Notes: a model not told the origin generated them from the sequence alone. A stretch of 64,000 bases of DNA from CAZWRK01 sp964635875 (GCA_964635875.1 CAZWRK010000001.1:1-64000), one strand, 5' to 3'; shown: positions 24,656-33,746, numbered from the stretch's first letter. A program made the numbers and translations.

Positions 24656-25710
24656 AGTTGGGACCATTCCTTAGATGAACGGAGCTGGGCACGCTGCGAC
24701 TTGAGGTTGAAGGTAGGCGTTTGCTTCCAGATTTCAAGCATCTCGGCGTGCTCGGGAGCCAGCGGATCGAAGTGGCGGTACTTGAGCGTATCCCGCTGAA
24801 TGATCTTCCAGTGCTGCTCTGTCAGCGGGTTCTTGTTGGCGATGATGTCCTGCAGCTCGATGCCGCATCGCAGCATGCCATAGTTCTCGACGGCAATGAA
24901 GTTGTCGATCGACTTACGTCGCACCACGGGCAGCTGTGATCGCTGCCCGTCGGCGTCCGGACCGAGCTCGGCCCAGTTGGTATCAGGCGAATCGGCGTAG
25001 CTGCCGTGGTCGACGATATGCAGATAGCCCAGGCGATCGAGAGCGAACATCCGGCCGAGCATGCTGATCCGGGTGGCGAAGTCGACGTCTTCCAGCGACT
25101 TGCAGCCGTCCATCCGTTCGTTGAAGCCGTTGATCGTCAGCGCGTCGCCGATCGAGAACGATGTGCCGGCGAAGCAGAGCCCGCCGTGATGATGGAAATA
25201 CTCGTGCTGCGGCACGTGCTTCCAGCGGTGATCATTGACGTAGATATCGCCGTCGATCGGCTGTACCGGGTGGCCACCCTCGCAGCGGATCGACGTCATC
25301 CGCTTGTGCAGGGCATGCATGTAGCGGCCCCGCTGATAGTGATACCAGTACCGCTCCAAGAACTGCCGCGGGAAGAATTCGGCGTCGTCGCATGTTACTA
25401 ATAACTCGCCGTCGGCCCACAGGATGCCGGTGTTCTTGGCGGCCGAGATGTAACAGTTGCCGCGGTCGAACCAGTAGCGGTGATCCGGATGCACAGGAAC
25501 GTGCTTGACGGATACCGAGGCGTTGCGAATCGCGCCGATGAACCGCGGATGGTTCCCCGCATGATACGTGTCGACGTAGACCAGCTCGAAGTCCCGGTGC
25601 GACTGATGCACCAGGGACTCGACGAGGGCCAGGAAGTAGCTGGGGATTCCCTGGTTGGCCAGGAAATCGTCCGGCGACGCCGTGTGAATTAGCAGCGAGA
25701 TTTGCGGCAT
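24637..25710 (-). CDS. Glycosyltransferase, GT-A fold
   Basis: A 357-residue protein. The start at 25710 (MPQISLLIHTAS) overlaps the upstream stop as TAATG; the longer open frame upstream is a shadow. Features are the N-terminal strand, FELVYVDTYHAGN, then AAKNTGILWADGELLVTCDD with DD at the metal site, and LCFAGTSFSIGDALTINGFN plus SLEDVDFATRIS, which match the C-terminal acceptor and ED region of galactosyltransferase-like family 2 or 7 enzymes. One copy of the 12-mer is inside at 25394-25405. Confidence 0.85.
   Translation of the reverse strand: MPQISLLIHTASPDDFLANQGIPSYFLALVESLVHQSHRDFELVYVDTYHAGNHPRFIGAIRNASVSVKHVPVHPDHRYWFDRGNCYISAAKNTGILWADGELLVTCDDAEFFPRQFLERYWYHYQRGRYMHALHKRMTSIRCEGGHPVQPIDGDIYVNDHRWKHVPQHEYFHHHGGLCFAGTSFSIGDALTINGFNERMDGCKSLEDVDFATRISMLGRMFALDRLGYLHIVDHGSYADSPDTNWAELGPDADGQRSQLPVVRRKSIDNFIAVENYGMLRCGIELQDIIANKNPLTEQHWKIIQRDTLKYRHFDPLAPEHAEMLEIWKQTPTFNLKSQRAQLRSSKEWSQLCPSKP
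25394..25405 (-). repeat. Dispersed 12-mer GTTANTANNAAC, copy 4
   Basis: Minus-strand GTTATTAGTAAC inside the glycosyltransferase gene, again producing consecutive TTA leucine codons (GAG TTA TTA GTA ACA). Confidence 0.75.
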
Positions 25711-26279
25711 TACTGGCCCGGCTTGATGAGCCACGCCACGATCTGCCGCATCGCGTCGCTGGTGACCCGGACCTCGAAGCCCAGCTCTTCCAAGTCGGCG
25801 ATCTTCGGCTGCGCGACGTAGGCTTGGTGTTTGTTGATCTTTTCGATAGCCGCCTGCTCGGGGCCGACGTGATGCATCTCGTCGGCCGACGTGATGAACA
25901 CGGCCTTCTTGGCGACCCGCACCAACTGTTCGAGCGCCAGCCGGTTGTTGGGCACATGCTCCAGCACTTCGCAGCACTGCACGAAATCGAACTCGCCCGC
26001 CTTGTAATGCTTATCGAGTTCGCAGACGTCGACACCGAGCTTCGTCGTCCAGCCCGCAGGCATGTCGCGAATCCAATGGATATCGCAGGCTTCCTTGCGG
26101 ACGACGTTCGGTTCCGACTCCCAGTAGTGCAGATCGAAGACACCGCCATGGCCGGCACCGACGTCGAGGATCGACGAACACTTGCCGCGAAGATCGCGGA
26201 AAATGCCCTTCGGCCCGTTGACCTTGGATTCGGGATGCGGGTAGTAATCGAAAGGCTTGACGTCGGTATAGATGGGCAT
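25710..26279 (-). CDS. Class I SAM-dependent methyltransferase
   Basis: A 189-residue protein. SSILDVGAGHGGVFDL is the SAM-binding motif I, KEACDIHW covers the motif II region, and FDFVQCCEVLEHVPNN is the post-motif typical of Methyltransf_11/23 enzymes. A C-terminal region with PKIADLEELGFEV completes the fold. Start and stop both overlap neighbours by a base or more, so it is cotranslated with the GH130-like gene and the glycosyltransferase. Confidence 0.85.
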   Translation of the reverse strand: MPIYTDVKPFDYYPHPESKVNGPKGIFRDLRGKCSSILDVGAGHGGVFDLHYWESEPNVVRKEACDIHWIRDMPAGWTTKLGVDVCELDKHYKAGEFDFVQCCEVLEHVPNNRLALEQLVRVAKKAVFITSADEMHHVGPEQAAIEKINKHQAYVAQPKIADLEELGFEVRVTSDAMRQIVAWLIKPGQ

Positions 26280-27292
26280 CAGTAAATTTCCACGGTGGTT
26301 GCGAGCATCTCTTCGACGGACGTTTTCAGGATCTTCACGGCCGAATCGTTATCGCCGTAGGAGATCAGCAGATCGTCGCCCTTACGGACCATGCCGACCG
26401 GGAAGCAGACCTTGATCTGTCCCGCCTTCCGGAAGTGCGGTTCAACCGCAGCTTCGGCCGGCAGATACGTTCGGTTGCTGCACCGCAACACGCGGAACGG
26501 CAGCTTAGGCTCGAAAACGTAGCAGCCGTTATCGTAGTAGTGCAACCCCGACGGGTTCTTCACCACGCTGTGGAACGTGCCCAAGAAGTTGCCGTCGGCC
26601 AGCTGCACCGGATTGGTATTGCCGCGGAGGAATTCTTTGTTGAACCAGGGCGAGTCCCAGGAGAATTCCGAGACCGGCATCGCAAAGCGGCCCAGCTCGG
26701 TCAGCTCGTAGACCAGATGCGGAAAGACCGCCGCGATCAGGAAGATACGGTTCTGCACGACAAACGGCATCCAATTCTTCTGCCGCGTCTCGCCGGGCAT
26801 GCTGACCCGAAACGGTTCGACCTTCCGCCAACGGAAGACGCCCTCGGAGTCGAGATAGCCGATCACGGCGGCCCGAATGCATTCGGTCTTGTACGTCCCG
26901 GTGTCGTAGGACGAATAAACCATCAGCAGCTCGCCGCGGCTCGTCCAAACCAGCCGCGGGTCGGCGCAGTTGCTGACGCTGAGAGCCTTCTGCTGGACGA
27001 CCTTCAACTCGGCGTCGAGGATGCTGGCGACGAACGAGTGCTCGTCGGGGCGATGCACCATGACGTACTGGTCGGTGCCCGGGATCGCCGCGAGGCCGGC
27101 GTTGAAGCAACCGCGCGGCAGGTCCATCCGAACGACGTTCGTGTCGTTGGTCAGACTCGTGAGATAGTTCGATGCCGGTCGCTGGAACGGCGGTACGGGC
27201 TTGGCGTTCTTGTTGAGCTTCTTGGTGGCACCGGCCGGCCGAAACGCTTGAACAACGGGCCGACGGGCTTCCTTGCCTTGGTGCATGGGCAT
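26279..27292 (-). CDS. GH130-like five-bladed beta-propeller
   Basis: A 337-residue protein. After a basic 45-residue leader, it has propeller repeats: GLAAIPGTDQYVMVHRP, SNCADPRLVWTSRGELLMVY with the ADPR motif of GH130 and related folds, NWMPFVVQNRIFLIAA, and VCFPVGMVRKGDDLLISYGD near the end. GH130 enzymes phosphorolyse or hydrolyse beta-mannosides. Whether this one is catalytic or a glycan-binding relative cannot be told here. The start overlaps the SDR stop as TAATG. Confidence 0.75.
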   Translation of the reverse strand: MPMHQGKEARRPVVQAFRPAGATKKLNKNAKPVPPFQRPASNYLTSLTNDTNVVRMDLPRGCFNAGLAAIPGTDQYVMVHRPDEHSFVASILDAELKVVQQKALSVSNCADPRLVWTSRGELLMVYSSYDTGTYKTECIRAAVIGYLDSEGVFRWRKVEPFRVSMPGETRQKNWMPFVVQNRIFLIAAVFPHLVYELTELGRFAMPVSEFSWDSPWFNKEFLRGNTNPVQLADGNFLGTFHSVVKNPSGLHYYDNGCYVFEPKLPFRVLRCSNRTYLPAEAAVEPHFRKAGQIKVCFPVGMVRKGDDLLISYGDNDSAVKILKTSVEEMLATTVEIY

Positions 27293-28128
27293 TATGCCGG
27301 TTCCAATTTCTTGCGGTACGCCTTTGTGGTCTCTTCGATTCCGGCGATCAGCCGCTTCTGCGGCCGGAACCCGATCCCGTCCTGGAGGATCGCACAGTGC
27401 ATGATGCTCGATGCACGGCCGCCGGGGTGCGAGGCGTCGTAAACGACCTCGCCCGGAAAGCCGACGAAATTCTTAATGATCGACGTCAGTTTGTCGATGG
27501 AAATCTTCTGATCGCCGCCGTGATTGATGACGCCCTGGTAGTGCTCGCCGTTGTTCATGACGGCGATAATGCCGTCGACAGCGTCCTGGTAATGCAGGAA
27601 AGTTCGCTCGGCCTTGCCGTCGCTGCGGACGGTCACGGTATCGTGACCCTCCTGCAAGGCGTGCGAAAAACGGTGAATCATTGCCGGAATGAACGACGCG
27701 TCGTCATGGAAGTCGTCGTCGGGGCCATACATGCTGTCGAGCACGATATGATGCCCCATTCCGCCGGCCTCCCGATGTGCACGCACGGCGACTTCCAATG
27801 TGCGTAGCAGCACGCCCCGATAATCGCCGTCGGGATAGCCCTCCCAGAGCAGCTCCGGGATGTACGGCAAGGCCGCCTGCTCGGAGTATTCGCAGACGCT
27901 GCCGAGCGTAATCAGGTGGGTCGCCGGCTTCCACAGCGTCTGGTCCATGATCCCCATCTGTTCAAGCCGATAGATCAAAACCTTGGGCGGCGGACAGACA
28001 ATCACGACGTCGACATCGTTGCGACGCGGACGACTGGTCACGACTTCCACGTCGGGCAGCGTCTTGAGCTTGGCAACAAGCTGGCGACCGAGCGGATGGC
28101 TGTTTTGCAGAACGCGAATCTTTCTCAT
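27292..28128 (-). CDS. NAD-dependent epimerase/dehydratase family protein, degenerate active site
   Basis: A 278-residue extended SDR resembling GDP-fucose synthase and related sugar epimerases: HIVLDSMYGPDDDFHDDASF, then FIPAMIHRFSHAL, RTFLHYQDAVDGI, and GVINHGGDQKISI. Two expected elements are weak. The N-terminal dinucleotide loop lacks a clear GxxGxxG (NSHPLGRQLV), and the catalytic YxxxK appears as YRGVL. It may be inactive or use a different residue set. It is part of a gene string coupled by ATGA and TAATG. Confidence 0.75.
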   Translation of the reverse strand: MRKIRVLQNSHPLGRQLVAKLKTLPDVEVVTSRPRRNDVDVVIVCPPPKVLIYRLEQMGIMDQTLWKPATHLITLGSVCEYSEQAALPYIPELLWEGYPDGDYRGVLLRTLEVAVRAHREAGGMGHHIVLDSMYGPDDDFHDDASFIPAMIHRFSHALQEGHDTVTVRSDGKAERTFLHYQDAVDGIIAVMNNGEHYQGVINHGGDQKISIDKLTSIIKNFVGFPGEVVYDASHPGGRASSIMHCAILQDGIGFRPQKRLIAGIEETTKAYRKKLEPA

Positions 28129-28820
28129 GTCAGATGTACGGGCCGATCGCGCGGCCGCTCCTCGGGTTCATCAACGTAGTGCCAACCGCGCGTCACGTTG
28201 TAGCTACGTTCCGGACGGTCGGGATAAAGGGCCGCGTGCATTTCGGGGTCAAGCGAGCCGTCAAGCGTACGGGCGGTGTCAATGTTTCGTTGTGGGATGG
28301 CACAGCCGATACCGAGCCGCGGCATGCGGCCCGACATCGGACCGACGACCGTCAGCGAGCACGTCCCAATCCGCTGTTCGACTTCATCCTGATCGACGCG
28401 GGTCACGCGGACGCCATCCGGCAGACCGAGAGCCTTGCCGAGCAGCTTGAGCGACATGCGGAGATCGCAGATGCCGTCGGCCCCGTCAGGATACTGCGGG
28501 ATGGACGGTTCGGTGCCGTAGTATTGTTGGGACGGCGAGACGCGACGGCCGTCGGCAATGTCCGGGCCGGGTTGCGGGCCAGCGGCATCACGCGATGCCG
28601 CTTCCTCGCGATCGGCAAGTGCTTCGCGATCGACGCCGTAAGCGATGGCGGTAATCGTAGTACCGGTGACCACGGCAAACAGCTGGTAATCCTGGTCGGG
28701 CATTGGTCCGACGCGGTCCGTCGCCGCCGCCAGCCGCGTAATCGCCAAGGAACGGTCATCCCGCAGCAGCGCGGAATTGATTTCCCCCACCCGGGAGCCC
28801 GTGTAGAGATTCAGCAGCAT
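28125..28820 (-). CDS. Hypothetical protein in glycan island
   Basis: A 231-residue acidic protein with no recognised fold. The N-terminal 60 residues contain short beta strands (YQLFAVVTGTTITAIAYGVD), a Pro/Gln-rich middle follows, and the last 90 residues include a repeated polar pattern and a Pro/Arg-rich tail. Overlap with neighbours on both sides (ATGA and TAATG) makes it part of the operon. Confidence 0.7.
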   Translation of the reverse strand: MLLNLYTGSRVGEINSALLRDDRSLAITRLAAATDRVGPMPDQDYQLFAVVTGTTITAIAYGVDREALADREEAASRDAAGPQPGPDIADGRRVSPSQQYYGTEPSIPQYPDGADGICDLRMSLKLLGKALGLPDGVRVTRVDQDEVEQRIGTCSLTVVGPMSGRMPRLGIGCAIPQRNIDTARTLDGSLDPEMHAALYPDRPERSYNVTRGWHYVDEPEERPRDRPVHLT

Positions 28821-30010
28821 TACTTCCTCAACCAGTCGAGGTCGGTCTTCTCACCGATCTTGCTCCAGCCGATCTCTTCCCGCAGCCCGTCGACCATCTC
28901 GAAGTATTCCTGGTACTGCCACATGACGCGTTGGAGCCCCCAGCGGGCAACGGCACGCCGATAGATGTCGGCCCGGTCGAGCTTGTCGACCAGCCGCACG
29001 GCGTTCACGAAGTGATTCAAGGTCCGGCAGCGGTAGCCGGTGACACCGTGTTCAACCGTTTCGGTGAACGCACCCCAATCAACGGTTATCACCGGCGTAC
29101 CGCAGAGCTGGGCCTCGACCGCCACGCCTCCGAACGGCTCGACGTACTGCGTCGGAACCAGGAGGGCCGCGGCGTTCTGCATCAACTTCCGACGCTGCTC
29201 GACGTTCGCGACGCCGAGGTATTCCACCGGCCCGGTCATCGTGTAACCGTCGGCCGTCGTCACGCCTTCGGCGGTTTGAGCGCCGCCGGGGCCGACGAGT
29301 TTTACTTTGCGGCCCGTCGCGTCGGCGATCGCGGCGACCACTTCGAGCCCCTTCCGTTTGATCATCCGGCCGACAAACAGCAGGTAATCTTCGTGGGGTT
29401 CGTCGCGATTTCGCTCGAGGTAGCCAAAGTCGGCCGGGTCGAAGTAATTCGGAATGACGGCATCGTACCACTTGCCGTCCGGGTTGTCGCCGGACTGGTT
29501 GCCGTAAATGAGGTGCATGTGGGAATACGACTCGAAGACCCGGAAGTCCGCGAACGTGCCGCCGTAGCCGATCCCGGTTTCGACGACGAACGGGCAATCC
29601 GGTACGGCGTCTTGGAGCGGTTGTTGGCAAATGCCCATCGTGACGCAAATGAACTCGCGGTCCGGCTGGCGAGCATGGGCGATCGCAACGGCCGTACGAT
29701 TGTTGTGCAGCTGCCACATCGGGGACGCAGCGTCCGTGTTGAAGTCGAGCATCCATTGGACGCGGTCGTCGGTCTTCGGCATGAAGCTCCGCCGCTCTTG
29801 CGGGCTGAGCGTGTCCGTGTAGGCATCGCACATCCCGTCGACCAGCAGCTCGCCACTAAGCGGCTGGGGGCCGTAGAGATGAACCCGATGACCCAGCATC
29901 TTCATCATCCTGCAGAAGTTCACGATCTTCATCGTGTACGCGCAGAAATTGTTTGTGCGGCTTGGGGCGAGATGGGGTAGGCCCGCGACGTGGAAGAGAA
30001 ACTGTTTCAT
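28820..30010 (-). CDS. Family 4-like glycosyltransferase, GT-B
   Basis: A 396-residue protein starting at 30010 (MKQFLFHVAGLPHLAPSRTN). FCRMMKMLGHRVHLYGPQ is the typical N-terminal donor-domain strand-loop. The C-terminal domain has LLFVGRMIKRKGLEVVAAIA (GRxxxxKG), AALLVPTQYVEPFGGVAVEA with the EPFGxxxxEA motif, and CGTPVITVDWGAFTETVEHG. The gene starts 155 bases inside the upstream methyltransferase frame, so one of the two ends may be wrong or shifted. Confidence 0.9.
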   Translation of the reverse strand: MKQFLFHVAGLPHLAPSRTNNFCAYTMKIVNFCRMMKMLGHRVHLYGPQPLSGELLVDGMCDAYTDTLSPQERRSFMPKTDDRVQWMLDFNTDAASPMWQLHNNRTAVAIAHARQPDREFICVTMGICQQPLQDAVPDCPFVVETGIGYGGTFADFRVFESYSHMHLIYGNQSGDNPDGKWYDAVIPNYFDPADFGYLERNRDEPHEDYLLFVGRMIKRKGLEVVAAIADATGRKVKLVGPGGAQTAEGVTTADGYTMTGPVEYLGVANVEQRRKLMQNAAALLVPTQYVEPFGGVAVEAQLCGTPVITVDWGAFTETVEHGVTGYRCRTLNHFVNAVRLVDKLDRADIYRRAVARWGLQRVMWQYQEYFEMVDGLREEIGWSKIGEKTDLDWLRK

Positions 30011-30545
30011 GCGGACTGATTTCTTGTTTGAGCTTGGCGAATTCTTTAGCAAGGCTGGTCGGCGGCTCGTACGGTTCGAGCGGCGGCTTCCGCCAGATGC
30101 GAGTCATCTCTTCCCGGTCGAACGGCGGTAGTCGCGGAATCTCGTCCCAGGTTAGGACCACCGCGATGCCGAGTTTGTACCACGGACGTTCCGCATCGTC
30201 GAGCAGCAGGAGACCGCCCGGCTTGAGTCGCAGCGCGGCGTATTGAATGCAACCTTTGCGGTTGCGGCCGTCGACGAGCACGATGTCGAAATGGTGCTGC
30301 GGATACTCGAGGCAGACCTTGTAGTACGGCCGATTGATCAACCGCAGGTCGACGCTCGGAGCTTCGGCTTTGACCTTGGCATACCACTCCGGGTCGTGTT
30401 CGATCGACACGACGTTATCGCAGCGTTGGGCCAACCACGACGTGGAATCACCGGCACCGAATTCGAGCACGCGTGCGTCACGGCCGCGGCGACGAAGCTC
30501 GCCGTCGATCGTCGTTACCGCGAAGGCTTGCCAGTGGGGTTTCAC
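29856..30545 (-). CDS. Class I SAM-dependent methyltransferase with overlapping C-terminus
   Basis: A 229-residue protein. The GTG start overlaps the upstream stop (GTGA). ARVLEFGAGDSTSWLAQRCD is motif I, VVSIEHDPEWYAKVK motif II, and FDIVLVDGRNRKG plus GGLLLLDDAERPW are the motif IV and post regions. The last 51 residues (from about ISPHETVSLP on) are read from DNA that encodes the glycosyltransferase N-terminus in another frame and look unlike protein. The real end may therefore be earlier through a frameshift, or the overlap may be genuine. Confidence 0.8.
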   Translation of the reverse strand: MKPHWQAFAVTTIDGELRRRGRDARVLEFGAGDSTSWLAQRCDNVVSIEHDPEWYAKVKAEAPSVDLRLINRPYYKVCLEYPQHHFDIVLVDGRNRKGCIQYAALRLKPGGLLLLDDAERPWYKLGIAVVLTWDEIPRLPPFDREEMTRIWRKPPLEPYEPPTSLAKEFAKLKQEISPHETVSLPRRGPTPSRPKPHKQFLRVHDEDRELLQDDEDAGSSGSSLRPPAA

Positions 30546-30763
30546 GCGAGTCGTACGACCAGGGCGTTGCCGCGGATTTCGAAGGCGAGGCCGTCGGTCT
30601 TGATGGACGTCAGAATCGATTTGGCGAGATCGACGACCGTCGTCGCGTCGGAAACGAGCTTCTTGCCGTTCTCGGCCAGCTCGCGGAAGTCCTGCACACC
30701 GCCGCCGAGGATCGCTTGGCGACGACCTTGCGGACGACTGACGGTTTTCTTCATCTTTGCCAC
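30542..30763 (-). CDS. Small hypothetical protein
   Basis: A 73-residue basic, helical protein. The GTG start at 30763 lies five bases after the end of a 12-mer copy, whose AGGA may serve as ribosome site. The sequence has a helical middle (TTVVDLAKSILTSIKTDGLA) and a strand-like end (IRGNALVVRLA). No family is recognised. Confidence 0.65.
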   Translation of the reverse strand: MAKMKKTVSRPQGRRQAILGGGVQDFRELAENGKKLVSDATTVVDLAKSILTSIKTDGLAFEIRGNALVVRLA

Positions 30764-30768
30764 GGGTT

Positions 30769-30780
30769 GTTCCTATTAAC
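30769..30780 (-). repeat. Dispersed 12-mer GTTANTANNAAC, copy 5
   Basis: Minus-strand GTTAATAGGAAC, two bases after the TAG stop of the gene at 30783-31064 and five bases before the next start. Confidence 0.8.
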
Positions 30781-30782
30781 AG

Positions 30783-31064
30783 CTAAATTTGAACGACGCG
30801 CTCGCGTGTCGGATCGTCGGCGGACGGTTGTTGTACCGCCTCGTATCGATAAGCCTGCAAGACCATTCGGAGAAACGAGATCGGCTCGCTGATCCTATGC
30901 ATGATGCCGTCGTAGTCGATTACGACGGATTCTCCGGGAAACACCAGAACCTCGCGGATTTTGTCGGTGCTTAGAATAAGCACCGTACCTTCGGGATAAT
31001 CCGAGGCTGTCGCAAATTGGGTTTCACCGGCACGCACGGGCGTCGTCGTGACTTGAATAAACAT
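30783..31064 (-). CDS. Small hypothetical protein with RxRVVxI tail
   Basis: A 93-residue beta-rich protein (EGTVLILSTDKIREVLVFPG). The last residues are TRERVVQI, a C-terminal pattern shared by the proteins at 40199, 40612 and 44633. The dispersed 12-mer begins two bases after its stop. Function unknown. Confidence 0.65.
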   Translation of the reverse strand: MFIQVTTTPVRAGETQFATASDYPEGTVLILSTDKIREVLVFPGESVVIDYDGIMHRISEPISFLRMVLQAYRYEAVQQPSADDPTRERVVQI

Positions 31065-31094
31065 GCCGCCTGTTTACCGGTTTTCCCGGAGGCG

Positions 31095-33725
31095 TCAAGC
31101 AGCCTGCGGGATGTTCGGATTCCCGCCACCGAATCGCGACTGCTGGTATTGATCGAGCTGCGCCGATTGATTGGTCGGCGGGGTTTGTTGGGATGCGCGG
31201 CGACGCAGAACCTCGTCGGCTACGGCTTGTGCGGCCTCCGGCGTCATCCCCATCTTAGCTTGCAGCTGCTCTGCAATGCCGTCGCGAACCATGGTCCCCT
31301 GCCCGCCGAAGAAACCTGACACGCTGTCCATTATGCCGCCCATTCGCGCCGTGCCGCCAGCCAACCCTGCGTTGAGTTTGGCGTTCAGTTTCGAATTCGG
31401 GTCACTGAGTTCGGCTTCAATAGCCGGGGGCAGCGGTACCGCAGCGCCGGCTGCGGCTGGCGATTTCGCGGCGTCGGGCTTCGTCGCCCCGCCACCCATC
31501 AACGTCGAGTACAGATCAGTAATGCCGCCCGTCACCGGTTGCACGAAGTTCTTGGCGGTGTCGCCGAGCATGCCGTTGTGGGCAGCCGTGAGTCCGGCCG
31601 TGCCCAGACCCGCCAGGGTCATAAGGGTCGACCCAATCCCGGCATCCGGGTCCATAACCATACTCAGCATGCCGATCAGTCCGATGCTCAAGCCGCCGGC
31701 CAACAGTGCCTTGGCACCGGGCGGCAACGCCTCGAACGTACTGAGGAGCTGCTCCAGCATGTTCGGATCTTTGGCTACTTCCGGATTGGTTTGAGCAACT
31801 TGCGCCAACAGACTTTCGCGAGCCTTGTCGACGGTCGGTTGATCGACATTCTGCACGCCGACCATCGTCTGCTGCAGCTTCTGCACTTGCTCGGACGACA
31901 GGTTGTGCTGTTTTGCGTACTCCTGGAACGCGGCATCAAGTGCCTGCTGTCGTTCGTTCTGCGGCGTCGGCGACAAGTCTTGCACTTCGTTTGCCGCGGC
32001 GAACGGGTCCGGGTTTTGACCCGGCACGATCGACTTGTTGTGCGAAATGCGATCGACCTCGGCCAACACTTCCGAGTCGGTGAGCACCTTGCCTTGCGAT
32101 GCGGCCCGATCTTTGATCAGTCCGAACAGATCGCTGCGGTTCTTTTCCGCGTCGGCCGGAGCCCACGGACCGTTCGTGAGTTGTGAAATACGACTATCGT
32201 ACGGATTACCGTCGATTGCCGCGTCCATCAGCTGGTTGCCGAGGGTATTGGTAAGCGGATTCTTGAGCTGCGAGACGTTGCCCGCAGCCTGCATCGCTTC
32301 GAGGCCGAGGTAACCCTTACCGAGCGTATTACCGACGGCGCCGGCGGTACCGAGAGCTTTGCCGCCCAAAGCTGCAAGACCGGGCGCGGCAGCGCCGGCT
32401 GCAGCCAGTCCGCCAGCTGCGGCGCCGGCCGCTAATCCCACGCCGCCCGCAATCCGGCCCGTAGCGCGCAGCCCGGTACCGACGGCGTCGTTGGACGAGA
32501 CGTTGGCATACTCTTTCGACCACGGGTTGTAGAACGCGTTCAGTTGCGACCAGTAATTGCTGATACCGCTCGGTCCGCTGTTGTGGTCGACCTGCATGTT
32601 GATCGGAACCGGTTGGTGGGGTCCGGTCGGCTTCGGTTCAGCGTGGATGTTGCCCTGCTCATCGACCCAATTCGGATCGCCCGGCGGTAGTTGCGGCATC
32701 TCCGGCTTAGCGGGAGCTGCGGGGGGTACAGCCGGAGCTTGCGGCTTGAGCGCTTGCTGGGCGGCCGCCTGCCCCAACGGAGCCTGCGGCTGCGCTGTGA
32801 CGGGTGGCTTCGGAGCCGCGCCGGCCGGTGCCGGGTTGAACTGGGCTTCAAGGATCGCGGACTTTTCGAAAGCCGCCGCGAACTCCACTTGCAGCTCGGG
32901 CGCCACGGCAGCCGCGGCCTTAATACGGACCAGGATGTCGTTCATGTCGCAACCGTCGCTGGCACACTTGGCCAAGAAGCCGGCCACGAACGGGAAGCGT
33001 TCCGAGAACTCGGCAGCGTTGGCCGTCTTGGGAACGAAGTCGACGCCCTGCTCGTCTTTGCCCGTGAGATCGTCGTAGGCTTGGTACAGCCCGTAGGCCC
33101 CCAGCCCGCCGAGAGCGGCGAGCGGTGCGTACTTCATGGCGGTCCCGAGCCAACCCGGTGAAGCAGGCGAATTAGGGGCGGTAGCCGTCGGCGGCGGAGT
33201 CGGAGCCGGTCCGGATGCCGTTGGGGCGACGGTCGGAGCTGCTCCGGATTGCATCGCAGCGGCCGTCCCGAGAACCGGCGCAGCCACGCCGCCGGCAATC
33301 AGACTGCTGCTGAGCAGTTTGTTGTTATTGGCCCAATCGCTGACGCTACGGGCTCGCGGGCTGGCTTGGACCGATTCGATCAACCGCTGCAGGATACCGG
33401 GCTTCGGCATAGCCTTGGCGCCGGCACCGGTTGCCGACGTCCAGGCGTTGGCCCCGTGGTTCTGCGGCTTGACTGCCGAAGCCCAGGCATCGACGCCGCT
33501 GCGCGACGGCATCGGTGTCGCGGCCGGAGCGTGTGACGGGGCGGCGGCCGGCGGCGGAGCCCCGGGACGAACGCGACCCATGCGAGGTGCGTTTGGTCCG
33601 GGGGTCAACGTCCTGAGGGGGCGACCCGTACGCTTGATAGCACCACCGGCAAATAGCCGCCGCAGCGCCGACACGAGCGTCTGGTTAGGTACCGCCTCTT
33701 TGTACAGAAAGGTGATTCCAGGCAT
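31095..33725 (-). CDS. Large Pro/Ala-rich glycine-zipper protein, probable virion protein
   Basis: An 876-residue protein. The N-terminal 130 residues are basic and Pro/Ala-rich. A hydrophobic segment (LLSSSLIAGGVAAPVLGTAA) follows near residue 145 and another near 200 (YAPLAALGGLGAYGLY). RFPFVAGFLAKCASDGCDMN carries the GFLxKCA motif shared with the 121-residue protein at 13290. A 90-residue Pro/Ala/Gln linker follows, then a glycine-zipper block (GGVGLAAGAAAGGLAAAGAA), a helical domain, another zipper (LLAGGLSIGLIGMLSMV) and a Gln-rich tail. The layout suits an ejection or membrane-spanning virion protein. No enzyme domain is seen. Confidence 0.8.
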   Translation of the reverse strand: MPGITFLYKEAVPNQTLVSALRRLFAGGAIKRTGRPLRTLTPGPNAPRMGRVRPGAPPPAAAPSHAPAATPMPSRSGVDAWASAVKPQNHGANAWTSATGAGAKAMPKPGILQRLIESVQASPRARSVSDWANNNKLLSSSLIAGGVAAPVLGTAAAMQSGAAPTVAPTASGPAPTPPPTATAPNSPASPGWLGTAMKYAPLAALGGLGAYGLYQAYDDLTGKDEQGVDFVPKTANAAEFSERFPFVAGFLAKCASDGCDMNDILVRIKAAAAVAPELQVEFAAAFEKSAILEAQFNPAPAGAAPKPPVTAQPQAPLGQAAAQQALKPQAPAVPPAAPAKPEMPQLPPGDPNWVDEQGNIHAEPKPTGPHQPVPINMQVDHNSGPSGISNYWSQLNAFYNPWSKEYANVSSNDAVGTGLRATGRIAGGVGLAAGAAAGGLAAAGAAAPGLAALGGKALGTAGAVGNTLGKGYLGLEAMQAAGNVSQLKNPLTNTLGNQLMDAAIDGNPYDSRISQLTNGPWAPADAEKNRSDLFGLIKDRAASQGKVLTDSEVLAEVDRISHNKSIVPGQNPDPFAAANEVQDLSPTPQNERQQALDAAFQEYAKQHNLSSEQVQKLQQTMVGVQNVDQPTVDKARESLLAQVAQTNPEVAKDPNMLEQLLSTFEALPPGAKALLAGGLSIGLIGMLSMVMDPDAGIGSTLMTLAGLGTAGLTAAHNGMLGDTAKNFVQPVTGGITDLYSTLMGGGATKPDAAKSPAAAGAAVPLPPAIEAELSDPNSKLNAKLNAGLAGGTARMGGIMDSVSGFFGGQGTMVRDGIAEQLQAKMGMTPEAAQAVADEVLRRRASQQTPPTNQSAQLDQYQQSRFGGGNPNIPQAA

Positions 33726-33746
33726 CGGCGTCGCCCTTGGGAGAAA

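Noticed and set aside
24637..25977. Longer version of the glycosyltransferase with a 90-residue N-terminal extension
   Set aside because: The extension is an Arg-rich shadow of the upstream methyltransferase gene; the TAATG start at 25710 fits the family.
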